Made by a program: the position numbers and the translations under genes. DNA of 64,000 nt from Cryptomeria japonica. Lineage: Eukaryota; Streptophyta; Pinopsida; Cupressales; Cupressaceae. Positions 1-11,437 of the stretch are shown one piece after another. The DNA is taken from positions 17,866,285-17,930,284 of the forward strand of contig NC_081413.1 in NCBI RefSeq assembly GCF_030272615.1. Reading direction: 5' to 3'. Each line of letters begins with the position of its first letter. Within the stretch, counting starts at the first letter, position 1. The notes beneath the pieces were generated by a model, which made no database searches, was not told the origin of the DNA, and was given only the letters and a program-made list of their open reading frames with translations.

Positions 1-1195
1 TAATGGTCATCCGTTTTTGGACGAAAATCTTTTGACTGAACAATAATGGCATATTTATGGCTGAAGGAAACATTGACTAGGCGCGGGACCGGTCAACACA
101 TGCCACCCCAGGATAAGGGAATCTTCTTGCATGTCGTCCCCTCATAATGGTTTTATGACGGATTCTTTTTGCATGTCGCCGTCGCTTGGAGAGTGATGGG
201 TATTTATGACGACGTCAGTTATATTCCGGGCATGATCATCATCATGGGCGCTATTTTAGGCACTTTTTAAATTTATTGTAAGTGGGCATAATGGGTTATT
301 TAATGCAGATTCCCACCTTGTTGCACCTTGAGTGGGGAATCTTTAGGGCAAACCCTAATTAGGGTTTTGAGTGTAATCTGGGTTTGAGGCCTATATAAGG
401 GGGTGACCCCCTCATTTGTAAGGGGGAGAGACTATCGTCAGAGATTGTTGCTAAGAGTTTTTGAAGCAAACACTTAATACATTGTTCAATTGTTGGTGTG
501 TTGTTGTGTTGTTTTGGAACTCGCATGGTCTCGTTCTCTTCATAGATTAGATTTGTTTTCATTCTATTAGATGAACTGGATTTGATAGGATCGCTTGTTG
601 CCAAATTCTTGCTCATACTTTTGGTGTGCAGCTGATTGTTGCATACCGTGCAAAGTTAGTCTGAGCCCCGTTATATGTGTATGTTCAACTTCGATTGTTA
701 GAAGAGATTGTTCTATTTGATGGTTTCTTTTGACGATTTGAAAATCTTTAGCACTCCCCTTGAAGATTGCACCGCCTTCGTGTAAGTTGTGCTTTGCTGG
801 CGAAGCGAAGCGCGGTTGGATTTTGCACAAGTTATCCCGTCTCCTTGTTCCTAGGGTTAGATTACCTTTAGTTTAGTTCCCCTCTACCCTATTCCTATTT
901 ACTTTCTGCATATTTCAAAATCTAAAATCTAAAACTTAGAGCTTTATTGCAAATCATCCGCGTCAATAAATTCTTGAGCTTGCACAAATTTCTTTGACAT
1001 ACGTAAGGCCCCCTTGGATTACCAGCAATCATATCAGCCAACTGAGTCACATCTATAGCATAAAGGAACCTTGGAGTCGGTTGTCTGATTCTCCAACTAT
1101 ATCAGCATGCAATCGTACTTTGATCAAGAGAGAGTGAAGTGACCGTTGGGCAACTTTATTCTGTGTTGGACGCCGTCATAAAAAACACATCAATA
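1..1195 (+). mobile_element. TGTTG-family copy 1, 3'-terminal part
   Basis: This stretch matches the last ~1 kb of copies 2 and 3 in this window. Shared landmarks, in order, are an AAACCCTAATTAGGG block (about 344-360), a TATA box with CTCATTTGTAAGGG downstream, a CCTAGGGTTAGATTA block near 851, and a tail ending ACACATCAATA at 1195, where the other copies end CATCAACA. The body of the element would lie left of the window. No primer-binding site follows the end, so it is not an intact 5' LTR. It could be a 3' LTR end or a solo LTR. No coding sequence is visible in it. Confidence 0.6.
393..400 (+). promoter_or_regulatory. TATA box and R-like start of copy 1
   Basis: TATATAAG at 393-400 is followed by CTCATTTGTAAGGGGG at about 412. 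Copy 2 has the same downstream block (CTCATTTGTAAGGG at about 19117) after CTATGTATAC, and copy 3 has a TATTTATA box followed by CCCTCATTT. The order TATA, then start block, then ~800 bp to the CA end is that of an LTR U3-R-U5. Confidence 0.5.
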
Positions 1196-1540
1196 GGTCC
1201 CTTCCGGTTGATCTTTATGTTGATGGACCTAATGACGACATCGCTTGGACTGTGGTTGCTCGCAGGTGGAAGGGGAAGTCTTCTCCCCTGCCCCAAACCC
1301 CCCCTCATTGGGGTTTGGGTGGCTCTCCCCCCTCTTGAGTGGGGTCTTTTTGTCCTCCGGTTGGATAGGATTCCTTTCCTGTTTGACTGTGTTTGTTTCT
1401 AACCGCCTTTGGGCTGTTGTTCTTTTTGCCAACATCATCTCTCTTGCTGTTGCTTGTTTTTTGATTGATAGTTTTTTACTATTTTAAGGGTCAGCGCCCT
1501 AGTTGACACTGCTTTACTAATAAAAAACACATAAAAATTC
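1196..1540 (+). other. possible LINE 3' end fragment
   Basis: This segment lies between copy 1 and a hAT remnant. It is T-rich, holds a GGGTCAGCGCCCT mini-hairpin, and ends with TAATAAAAAACACATAAAAA. That looks like a polyadenylated retroposon tail. No reverse-transcriptase reading frame is visible, so the assignment is weak. Confidence 0.25.
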
Positions 1541-2146
1541 AAATAAGTAAATTTCATAAATTGAATTTAAAATAAACATTGAAATTTCATAAATTTATCT
1601 TCAACACCTCCAAATTGGATAAAGTATTGAATACGCTTGTGACATGATGGTTTTTTACAAACATTTGATTCTCCTTACAATTGATGTATATTGTTTTCAT
1701 CCCCTTTATCTGAGTTCCAATCTTTTTTATCACTGAGTTAAGTGGGTGTACAGTATATGGTGTCCAAAAAATGTGTTCACACCTCTCCTCAACCAAAGCA
1801 CCTAGTGCCTCACAATTTTTTGCATCATTCCTTATGACTTGGACAATGTTCTTAGGGACTCAATGAGGATTTTGGAAGTGAAGTTTGCATCTTTAACCTG
1901 TCCCTCACAATCGTCTTCACAAACATTCCCCCTTTAGGGAACACTAATGACATTTATTAAAGGATAGTTTTTGCAATCTTTCCATACATTAGAAATGACA
2001 GACACTCCTAATTTAGCTTATGAATTTTTGATTGGTTTAAGTGATATCTCTACAATTATTTTCTTTTGCCAATAAGGTTGTGCATACCTTCTCACGCCTA
2101 AGCCTTGTGTAACTAGAGGGCATTCAACTGATTGACATCAGCATTT
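1540..2146 (-). pseudogene. degenerate hAT transposase fragment
   Basis: The 1587-1796 reading frame (minus) contains EHIFWTPYTVHPLN and QMFVKNHHV. These match EHIFWTPCAVHSLN and QMFITNHNM of the hAT transposase at 3992-4969. Upstream, minus-strand pieces up to about 2110 match its DUF659-like part (SVCHF..., GECL..., frame-shifted). Several stops and frame changes show it is dead. It is orientated opposite to the nearby hAT and is more decayed, so it is an older, separate copy. Confidence 0.6.
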
Positions 2147-2939
2147 CTCAGTGTTGTGACCTTTTACACATCGCCCCATTGAGAACGTGGACCCCCTCTT
2201 TTCTTGCTTTCTCGTGTTGGTTAGTTTAGGGTTTTGGCAGCTTAGTGGGCAATTTTGAGTTTCCCGTGCCCAAGTCTCGGAATTTTGATGATGCCTATTG
2301 TCGTTTAGGTTTTTTTTGAAGTTATAGGATCAAGCGCGTAAAGTTGAGATTTTAAATGATCCTAGTTTTGTCTAAGTGTAGACCCTTTGAGCGTTAATGT
2401 GTTTTTGAACATCCACGTCGGTGATTTTAAAGTGCTTAAGGTATTTCAAGACCTTTTGGAGTTGTTTTCTCGCTCCTAGCAAGTTATCCAGTTAATTTTG
2501 CACTTTATCTCGATAGGTTTCCTTTTTTTTCACTCAAGTTTTTGGTGGATTTGCCTAAGTCCAGATGAGTTTTATTGAGTTTTGAAGTTGCCTAGTGATT
2601 TTGAGTGGAAAAATCATCATTTTCCGGATGAAAATCCATATTTTAAGGGTTAAAAGCTAAGTTACTGGTACGTCACCTTTTTCCCCCAAATCCTGGTACG
2701 GTACGTATCTGATTCGGATTCGACCTGGAATCCCTGTGGATTCGGACAGGGTTCTGTTTTTTCCCTCCTGAAACGAATCTGCTTTTTGAGTCACGAATCC
2801 TGACGCATCTGCTGTAGACGTGGCGATTCCATTGGGCTTTTTACACGAATTCGTGTCGTGCACGAATTTCAAGGGGTTTTTACTGCCTTTTCACGGGATG
2901 TAATCGCGTCGAATAAGTTTTAAAATTTAAACCCTAAAT

Positions 2940-3212
2940 GCAGTGAAAACGGCAGGCGCGAGGGCACGAAGAAGGCGCAGTGAAAACCGAAAGGTGAAAA
3001 CGCGAGGGCACAGAGAAGGCGCGCAACGTTGACACAGAGAAGGTTCGAAGGCGTGACAGGAGAAGGTCAGAAGGCGTCATGGGAGGCGCGACGGGAGGCA
3101 ATACAGGAGATGCAACGACCAGCACGACGGGAGGCAATACGACCAGCACGATAGGAGGCGCAACGGGAGGCAATACGACCAGCACAACCAGTGACGGCAC
3201 AGGGGCTAAGGA
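2940..3212 (+). repeat. GC-rich 5' region of hAT with minisatellite
   Basis: This GC-rich block contains repeats of GGAGGCAAYACGACCAGCACGA-like units (3079-3190). A consensus 5' splice site GAG|GTAAGAA follows at 3213/3214, and an AT-rich stretch runs to TTGTTGTAG at 3752, just before the transposase ATG (3761). I read it as an untranslated first exon plus a ~539-bp leader intron. Its own frame (start 3079, Gly/Thr/Asn-rich) does not continue in frame across the intron. Confidence 0.45.
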
Positions 3213-3760
3213 GGTAAGAAATAAAAAAAATTTAACTCTTTTCTATAGTTTGTTAATTGTTTTCAAATGTTTGTTTATTTTAATTTGTTTGTTAAAAACT
3301 TAAATGTTTATATTTAAAATCTAAAATCATATTTGTCTATTTTAATTTTTAATTTGTTTGTTTTTATTTAAAAATTTAAAATCATATTATAAAACTAATA
3401 GTCTATTTTCATATTTAAATATATATAAATAATAAAACTATTTTGGCATTTTGCTAGTTAAAATATGAATATTCATATTTAAAATTAAAATAATAGTAAA
3501 TAGTAAATAGTAAAATACAAATCAAAATTAAATATAATTTGTAGTATTATTATTTAATTTATTTTAAATAGGTATATTTTAATTAGTTGTGTAATTTAGT
3601 CTTTAGAAGTTTTTAAATATTTAAATGTTGTAATAGGTTACTTTCATAATTATAATAATTTCACTTTCAATTTAAATTAAATTTAAATATTTAACATTTA
3701 TAATCTATTGTTTAATATTAAATTTTAATAATTATTTTTTAATTTGTTGTAGAAATCATA

Positions 3761-6186
3761 ATGACAACGACTGCTAGCTCTATTCCGCAACGGACTTTCA
3801 AAACCGACCCAAATTCACCTTTATGGAAATATGTCAAATTAATAGACCAAGTAAAAGGTGGTGGAACATTTAATTGGATATGCAACTTCTGCAGTGTGAA
3901 AAAAACTAGCTCCTACAGTCGTGTCAAAGCCCATTTTTGTGCCATTCCCCAACAAGGAATCAAAGCATGACTAGGAAAGGATGGAAATGGGATGTCACCT
4001 CAAGAAATAGCAGGATATATTAGAGAGCAAGAGGAAGCAGATGCAAGAGTTGGTCGTGCCTCAAACCATCCTTTGTTGACAGGAAGAAGTAGATCAAAGA
4101 GGCCCCCTACTTCTCCATCTTATAGTAATTTTCCCGATATCGTGGTAGAGAGCCACCCATTCTTGGACCCAATTAGTGAAGAACCTGTTATTGTGAAGAG
4201 AAGCAAGGGACCATTAGAGAGAGCATTTCAGAATGATGCTAGAGAGATTGCAGATCAATCCGTTGGAAGATGTCTATATGCAAACGGTTTGTCATTTAAT
4301 GTGGTACGATCACCATATTGGCAGGATATGTTGAGAAAGGTAAATGAGGCTCCACAAGGGTACACAGGGCTTGGTTATGAGAAGGTGCGTAGCACCTTAT
4401 TGGCAAAGGAGGTAAAAAACATAGACAATGCATTGGCTCCCATTAGAAATTCATGGAAACAAACAGGTGTGTCCATCATTTCAGATGGATGGAAGGATAC
4501 CAAAAATCGGCCATTAATTAATGTAATTGCAGTGTGCCCTAAAGGGGCAATGTTTCTGAAAGCTGTGGATTGCGAGGGACAGGTGAAGGATGCACAATTT
4601 ATTGCTAACATCCTTATACAATGCATTCAGGATGTGGGACCTCAAAATGTTGTCCAAGTAATAATTGACAATGCAAAGAATTGTAGAGTTGCAAGTGTGT
4701 TGATTGAGACACGGTTTGAACACATATTTTGGACACCTTGTGCTGTCCACTCTCTCAACCTCATGGTACAAAAGATGGGCAGGAAAATACATTGGATCAA
4801 ACAAATTTATGCTGAGGCTGAAGAGATCCAAATGTTCATCACAAACCATAACATGTCACAGGCCATTTTCAGATCATTTTCACAGTTGGAGTTGCTAAAG
4901 GTAATTGAAACACTTCAATTTTTAAAATCTACATTTCACTTTGTTAATCATTATTTTTATTTTTATTAATCATGTCTTCTTTGTATTCTAAATTTTATTT
5001 TTAATTTTTGAATAGGTTGCTAAGACTCGATTTGCATCCAACACAATCGTCTTGAGGCGACTTGTGAAGGTGCGAGAGCCACTTGCTAGCATGGTAATTA
5101 GTCAAAGTTGGTCCCTATGGAGGCAATCCAATACTGAAAGGGCAACAAATGTAAAGCACATGATCCTAGATGACACTTGGTGGGATCGAGTGGAATATCT
5201 TTTGAGTTTCACTGAGCCCATCATGAGTATGATCCGTTATACTGACATGGATCACCCATGTTTGGGAGAGGTATATGATGGCATTGACTCGATGATTGAG
5301 AAAATGAAAGCCATCATCAATGCAAAAGAGCAAGATCCCGAAGAAACTTTCTTCAAAGAGGTTCAGACAATTTGTGTTGAGCAGTAGAACAAAATGACCA
5401 CCCCACTACATCTTCTTGCATTTGCATTGACTCCCAAATTTTATAGTGATGAAATGCTTGCTAAGCCATCAAGGGTACCACCATATAGAGATTCAGAAGT
5501 AAGTGAAGGGTGTAGGACAGCACTTACTAAACTCTTCCCCGATTCTGAAATGGAGGATTTAATGACAAGTGAGTTTGCTGATTTTGTAGCCTCCAATGGT
5601 CAAAGTGTTTCTGCTCTCCGTGACAAGTATAAAAAGGATTCTCATGCTTGGTGGTACCTCAATGGCCATGCATCACCGAACCTTCAAACTCTTGCAATCA
5701 AAGTTTTATCGCAAGTAAGTTTCTTAATTTTTATTTGTCTCTAAATTTATATTTTTTACTATTTTATAATTGTCGCTCTCTCACTTTGTGTCAATTATTC
5801 AATAGGTTGCTAGTTCCTCTTCATCCGAGCGAAATTGGAGCACATACTCCTTTATCCACTCAGTGAAACGCAACCGACTGGCAGCAAGTAAGGCAGAATA
5901 GCTCGTTTATGTGCATTCAAACTTGCGCCTTCTTACTCATAAACAAAATGAGTACAAGGATGGGAGCACAAAGTTTTGGGATGTAGATCCAGAGCGAACT
6001 GATTTGGATTTTTCAGCTGCCACACAATCTTTACTTTCTGGGAAGTCTGATAGCCAATTTGCTGCTAGTGCAAGTGGCAGTGAGGCTGCATGTGGTTCCT
6101 GTACTCTACCTACATCATCTAATGTCAATGATGATGTTGATCTTGATCTTCCTAGTGACCCATATGATGCTATTGCTGATTATTAG
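3761..6186 (+). pseudogene. hAT transposase (BED finger, DUF659, hATC), inactivated
   Basis: This is a three-exon transposase gene: 3761-4900, 5016-5714 and 5806-6186, with introns GTAATT...AATAG and GTAAGT...AATAG. Exon 1 starts with a BED-type zinc finger (CNFC at about residues 47-50, KAH at 61-63), followed by a DUF659-type core (SDGWKDTKNRPLIN, EHIFWTPCAVHSLN). Exon 2 has QTICVEQ, PKFY and WWYLNGHASPNL. Exon 3 starts with SSSERNWSTYSFIHS, the hATC dimerisation signature. Three in-frame stops break it: TGA at 3968-3970, TAG at 5385-5387 and TAG at 5899-5901. The first falls where the last BED zinc-binding cysteine is expected. The protein would bind the element's ends and catalyse cut-and-paste transposition. 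It is now inactive unless it is read through. Confidence 0.8.
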
Positions 6187-7375
6187 TTGTGTTATTTTAT
6201 TGTTGAACCAATGAACAATGAATTCGATATCTATCATAACATTCAAAGTTTGACAAATGGATATTTCATATTTCATATTAGATTAGACTTATAGTAAATT
6301 TGTAATTTTGTTATAGTTATATGAATCATATATGATAGTTCCAAGTTTTGTTTAGCATATGGATGATATGTGGGATTCTAAATTTAATTTTTGTTTCTAC
6401 TTATTTATTAGATTGCACATATGTATATATTTATGATTTTTACTTTTTTTTGTATGGACCTACCCATACGTACCCAACTGCCCCCCCCAAAAATGCCATA
6501 CCAGTGTACCGTACTGTTGACGTGTATTTTGTACACAATCATACACAGAATAAAATACCCAAAGGCATCTTATCCTCTCTTGAATAAAGTCGCTAACTGC
6601 TGAAGATATCGCAAGAAGGATCAGTTAGGATGACTCCAATGTTCTTTTTAGTAGGGTCTCTACGTGTGGATAAGCACCAGTGGTCGTTGTGATTGCTGTG
6701 TCATCAAGGGGCCTTACGTCGCCGAAGATTTTTCTAAACTAAACAAGCTTTTCAAAAAATATCAAAAGGATAGGGTTTGCAAGAGGTCTAATCTAGTCTA
6801 ACCCTAAGATTGACTTAATGTGGACGAGACTTGGTGAGATTCTACCAACTTCAATAATGCCATAAATTAACAACTCAATTGAAATTGATGCGATCTTCTA
6901 AGGTAACGAATGATTTTCCAATACATCAAAGATCAAGGACACTACCACGAAGGTACATATCCAAGATACCACAACGATTGAAAGTTTAAGCGATTCAAAT
7001 ATCTCCAGTAGACCACACAAGGCGTTCCTACAATCAGCAAGAAGCTAGTGGTTTGGAAAGCGAATCCTACCAAAGGTCAAGTCCAACACTTTGTCCTTCG
7101 AATTAACACACTACTTTGATTGAGAATGATTCAAGAAAATTGAACAACCATGAAGATAACCAAGAGAGTTGCAACAAAATACCATAACTTCAATACTTTA
7201 TTGATCTCAAAGCCATCATGCACAACAATTGTTTGAATTCCTTTCTCAAAGCTCAATCTAACTACAAAAGTAAATTGCTTCTAAACTTTAATCTCTCTCT
7301 AATACATCAATAATCTGATCTTCTAATTTTCTAGTTCTAGTTTTCTAGCTATTACAAAATGAAAAGAAATGAGGG

Positions 7376-7383
7376 TATAAATA
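7376..7383 (-). promoter_or_regulatory. TATA-like box near the 3' end of copy 3
   Basis: Minus-strand TATTTATA, followed by CCCTCATTTC, sits about 200 bp after the stop codon of the long frame and about 860 bp before the CA end. It is equivalent to the TATATAAG of copy 1. Confidence 0.45.
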
Positions 7384-7576
7384 GCATCCTCAATTACAAT
7401 GAACGGTCCAGATCGAAAGAAGATCAATGGCCAAGATTATGACACCTAAACCCTAATTAGGGTTTTATTACAAAAGTTCCCCTTTTATTGCACAACATTA
7501 AATGCATAGCCAATTATTAAATTTGGCACGAAAATCTAGGAGACATAAACCAATGACAATTAAGGTGCCATGTCAT

Positions 7577-8935
7577 CTATAACAATCTCTCATCTAGAAT
7601 CTTATTCCCTTTCCAATGCTCCTTTTTAGCATATGCAATGAATTTAGACACGATTCCTTCGATCTCAGCAATTGGAATCTCGGGAAGATTCTTCATTCTC
7701 TCTTCCAAGTGGATGACCTGATCAAATGCCTGGAGAAGAGTAGCGTCCCAACCAGGTTCAAGTTCCTTAGTCTTTTCAATTAGCAGCATGGTAGCAAACA
7801 TCTGGTCCCGTTGCTCATCTGTGATAACATTTGCATCCTTGCAAAAGATAACCTTGATTCTATCCTCCAATTCCTGCAAATCCACATCTGTCTCAATCTC
7901 GATCCTCCTGCCAAGAATGGTACGTAGTACCTCAAATACTCTGTCCTGGATCGGGTGGATAACCTCCTCAACATGGCTACATCTAGTACTGATGTCCTCG
8001 AAGAGAACTTCCTTCATCTGGAGTAAGGTTGACCATTGAAGTAAACTGTGAGGTCCTCCATCCATGATCTTTTCCTGCGCTAAGACCTTCCTCGATGTTT
8101 GTCTGATTACTTGCAAGACAGGAATGATAACCTCTTTGGTATGAGCAAAAGCAGCTACTGTTATCATCAAGTTGTGGATGATCTCAAGAACCTGGATAGC
8201 CCTATGAATAGTCTTCATCATCCTTGTTGCAAATTCTACGGCAACTGTATGGGATTTGTCCATCCAAGTGCTCATATGCTGGACCAAACTCCTGAATCTC
8301 TCTGCCTCACTAATTGATTGAAGGGGAAGTGCCTGTACGGGTGATCTTGCTGGATCCTGACGTCCCAAAGGCTGATTGAGATGGCTGAAATATGTTCTCC
8401 ATGCACCAACTTCTCTCTCAAGCTTTCTATTTTTCTCCATTTCTTCCCTAAGCTTATCTTTCAATGCCTCAAACGAATCGGTGGCATCATCTAGTGTCTG
8501 CTCGGCTGTGAGTGGACCAAGCTCAAATGTCTCTACATCATATTCTTCTGCAAGGATCTCACCTTCATACTTGTCCACGGCCGGTGTAGCTATCTGCAAT
8601 ATTCTGGATCCAGTCTCATCTCTAATCATCTTGGACATCTTGGTAGCTTTTCTCTTCTCTGTCACTTCCTGGGAATGTCCAACAAGGCTCTCCAAATCAA
8701 TTACATTGTCTTCGTCCTCGATCCCAATTACCTTCGTTAATCTTTCCTTCAACCAATCTGGGATGGCGGATCTTGTCTCTTTAACCTGTATTTCCTTGAG
8801 CAATTCTTCTTCTCTGGGAGGAGATGTTACTTCATTATCTTCCCTATCTTCATGCAACTCATTGTCTTGAAGAGATCCACCTGGTGACCTTCGAGGTGCC
8901 TGTCCTTCTTTATCATTTTGTACCATTGATTCCAT
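7577..8935 (-). CDS. TGTTG-family protein, C-terminal half (452 aa)
   Basis: Same frame as the 598-codon segment upstream; the two are separated by a TGA at 8996-8998 and 20 codons. Together they look like one ~1,070-residue protein. This half begins acidic and charged, has DWLKERL and MIRDETGSRILQIATPA near residues 59-120, a likely coiled coil around residues 150-180 (FEALKDKLREEMEKNRKLE), and then an all-helical stretch. Copy 2 conserves DWLMKSI and ARDETGMRIAQVAVP at the same place, so the frame is real. There is no zinc knuckle, protease, reverse transcriptase or integrase motif. The stop TAG lies about 200 bp before the TATA box. Function unknown. Confidence 0.6.
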   Translation of the reverse strand: MESMVQNDKEGQAPRRSPGGSLQDNELHEDREDNEVTSPPREEELLKEIQVKETRSAIPDWLKERLTKVIGIEDEDNVIDLESLVGHSQEVTEKRKATKMSKMIRDETGSRILQIATPAVDKYEGEILAEEYDVETFELGPLTAEQTLDDATDSFEALKDKLREEMEKNRKLEREVGAWRTYFSHLNQPLGRQDPARSPVQALPLQSISEAERFRSLVQHMSTWMDKSHTVAVEFATRMMKTIHRAIQVLEIIHNLMITVAAFAHTKEVIIPVLQVIRQTSRKVLAQEKIMDGGPHSLLQWSTLLQMKEVLFEDISTRCSHVEEVIHPIQDRVFEVLRTILGRRIEIETDVDLQELEDRIKVIFCKDANVITDEQRDQMFATMLLIEKTKELEPGWDATLLQAFDQVIHLEERMKNLPEIPIAEIEGIVSKFIAYAKKEHWKGNKILDERLL

Positions 8936-8995
8936 GGATTCCTCTATCTCAGATGTCCTCTTCTCTTGTCGAGAAGATGTGCCGGATGAACGATC

Positions 8996-10792
8996 TCAGT
9001 TGGCCTCTTGCTTCTTCTTGGAAGATTCTCTCTTCTCAGGTCTTTCTTTCCTCTTTGAGCCTCTTGGATGGAGATTGCCTTCACTTGCACTTCGAAGGTT
9101 GCCCTCACTTGTATTTCTGGGATTAGGATTGCCCTCGCTTACACTGGCTCCACCCTCAGCTGGTCTTTCCTCCAAGGTGAAAGTCATAGCTATGCCTTGC
9201 TCTCTCAACTTCTGATGCTGCACATCAACCCATCTGCGAGTACAAGACAAGACTGGAGCCATCAAAGCATCTAGATCCACAACCTCGGGCTCATTCCAAT
9301 CTAACCTCACTGTTTTGCTATCTCGATCATAGGATGATTGGAGATGTCTGCCACTGTCCTGAGCTTGGTCGGCCACTCTGTAAATCTTGCATTTCCTGAT
9401 GAAATCCAAAGGCAATCTAGAATGCATCTTTCTTTTCACTTCAAGATCATCTAATAGATTCATCATAAAATCTTCTATCTGAAACTCATGCTTAAATTTC
9501 CTACCGACCGTCTCCTCTATATATCCATGTGGATCAAAGCTCTCTCTCAAAGCAAAGAATGAAAATGAATACAAAGCTAACTCCTTCTCTGCGTCATCCA
9601 TGGCTAAAGCATTAGGACATACCTCAACTGAATTGCCTAAGATGATAGGTACAGGAACTCCATTTCCATGTCTGTGTCTGAATGCCTTCGCATAAGCTGC
9701 CAACTGTCTTGTTACCTCAAGTAACACTATTCTGTCTGCCGGATATCTCGGCAACATGTATGGAGGTGAAGGACATCCATGGACTCTGATATAAGTAAAT
9801 TTCGGAAATTGGATAAACCAAGCACCGTACCTCTTTACTAGTTCTTGTGCATCCTGAGACAATCTATTGTGAATCCCACCTTGCAATGTCCTTGTGATGT
9901 TCATCATGAAGGTATCATTAACTAACTTGTAGTTGCTTCCTGGCGGATGATGCAAGTGAACATAGGAATCACAAACTCTGACCTCGCCGGGTCCTCTTCC
10001 AATCACTCCTCTGTGAGGTAGTCCTGCGTACTCAAAGCTCCTGATCAAGGCATATATGACGTATGAACTCATGTGGAAGGATTTGGTAGCCTTCAATCTC
10101 CTTAACTGTACGTCCAAGCAATGGCTAATCATCCTAGCCCAATGAATTGTTCCTTTTCCCTGAACTATCACCTGGATGAAGTAGAACATCCACTTCTCAA
10201 AGTAGAAGGCTTGAGGGGCTCCTGTGACTCGGTTGAGCATTGTAATCAAATCTCTGTATTCCTCTTGGAAATCGATCCTATGTGGTGTGTTCGGGATCTT
10301 GCTCAGGCGAGGACGACTCTTAAGTAACCAGTTCTTGTTGATGATGCTTAGGCAAGCATCCGGATCATCTTTGTACATAGACCTAGCTCCTTCTATGCTT
10401 TTGTAAACCATATCTCTGTGCTCTGGAAGATGGAAAGCCTCACTTATAGCTTCCTCTGAAAGATAAGCTAAAGTGTTTCCCTCATTGGATACGATCGTTC
10501 TGGACTGTGGATCATAATGACGAGCACATTCGATCATCAACTCATGGCACTGTACTGCTGGAGGGAAGCCGGCTGCCTTAATGATGCCACTTTCAATTAT
10601 CCTCCTGGCGACAGGTGATGGCTTGCCAATGTAAGGGGCCTCTCGAAACTTCTTCGTGCTGAAGTTGCCCAAGTTGGTATCTCCAATGTTGCTCCACTTA
10701 GACACGATCTTGGTCTCCAGTTCTTCGGTCCTTTGATCTTCCTTCATAAGAGCTGGATGACTGGTGGATGCTCCCGCCTTTGGGGTCGCCAT
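8996..10792 (-). CDS. TGTTG-family protein, N-terminal half (598 aa)
   Basis: The ATG at 10792 opens a frame starting MATPKAGASTS. Recognisable blocks are ECARHYDPQSR, AYLSEEAISEAFHLPEH, WARMISHCLDVQLRRLKA, LQGGIHNRLSQ and WFIQFPKFTYIRVHGCP; the C-terminus is rich in Ser/Asn/Lys/Arg repeats (SEGNPNPR, SEGNLHPR). Copy 2 encodes clear equivalents (ECARCYDPRSR, LQGGVHKRLSK, WYIQFPTFTYLRIH). The two copies differ at roughly half the residues yet keep long colinear blocks, which suggests protein-level constraint while the family was active. I do not recognise the family. A Gag-like structural role is possible from its position in a retroelement-like unit, but no Gag motif is seen. The TGA at 8996-8998 breaks it from the C-terminal half. 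Confidence 0.65.
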   Translation of the reverse strand: MATPKAGASTSHPALMKEDQRTEELETKIVSKWSNIGDTNLGNFSTKKFREAPYIGKPSPVARRIIESGIIKAAGFPPAVQCHELMIECARHYDPQSRTIVSNEGNTLAYLSEEAISEAFHLPEHRDMVYKSIEGARSMYKDDPDACLSIINKNWLLKSRPRLSKIPNTPHRIDFQEEYRDLITMLNRVTGAPQAFYFEKWMFYFIQVIVQGKGTIHWARMISHCLDVQLRRLKATKSFHMSSYVIYALIRSFEYAGLPHRGVIGRGPGEVRVCDSYVHLHHPPGSNYKLVNDTFMMNITRTLQGGIHNRLSQDAQELVKRYGAWFIQFPKFTYIRVHGCPSPPYMLPRYPADRIVLLEVTRQLAAYAKAFRHRHGNGVPVPIILGNSVEVCPNALAMDDAEKELALYSFSFFALRESFDPHGYIEETVGRKFKHEFQIEDFMMNLLDDLEVKRKMHSRLPLDFIRKCKIYRVADQAQDSGRHLQSSYDRDSKTVRLDWNEPEVVDLDALMAPVLSCTRRWVDVQHQKLREQGIAMTFTLEERPAEGGASVSEGNPNPRNTSEGNLRSASEGNLHPRGSKRKERPEKRESSKKKQEAN

Positions 10793-11430
10793 TGTAACAC
10801 CTTACTTGAGATCTAACTCTAAAATGCAAAATAAAGAGATTCGCCTAGGCAAAAATCGATGTTTGGAAGATTTCAACGTGATTCCCTTCAAACGAATATT
10901 CCCCTTAGCAACTTCGCCACCTTTGGGGGGTCTTTGACGTGATCTTGGCAAGTTCGCTCAACTCCAACCAAACTCGCACTCCTTTTGATGATGTTCGCAC
11001 CTTGTATCCTTAATGAAATTCTCACTTCTCCTTTATTCTCCAAAATCGCATATGAAAAGATGATAAAATGATGATTTGAAAATCAATATCACCTCTCCCC
11101 TTTATAGGCGCTTACCTCATCAATCCCCATAGGCCGACTTTGTAAATAAAGCAATTTAAAAAAACAAATTTTAAATAAAATTAAGGGCCGACTTTGTAAA
11201 ATAAAACAAATAAAATCCAAGCGCCCCAATTTTTATTTAAAATAATAATTAATTCATTTAATGCCTTCGTTTTTAATTAATTCGATTTTAAAGGCAATAA
11301 ATAATTAATAAATGCTCATGCGCTATTTTTTAAATGCTATTAATTGAATATTCAAATTTATCGATTTTTTAGCATTTAATAAAATTCAAAAAATGTATTA
11401 GCGCCAAAATTTGGGAGAGGTAAGGGTACA
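10793..11430. other. AT-rich leader between hairpin array and copy 3 gene
   Basis: Noncoding 5' leader of the copy 3 gene (minus strand). It has short runs shared with itself (GGGCCGACTTTGTAAA occurs twice, near 11130 and 11185) and is AT-rich. No motif recognised. Confidence 0.4.
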
Positions 11431-11437
11431 AACCACA

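Noticed and set aside
2934-3200. Val/Pro-rich minus-strand frame
   Set aside because: Shadow of the GC-rich minisatellite in the hAT 5' region; no homology seen.
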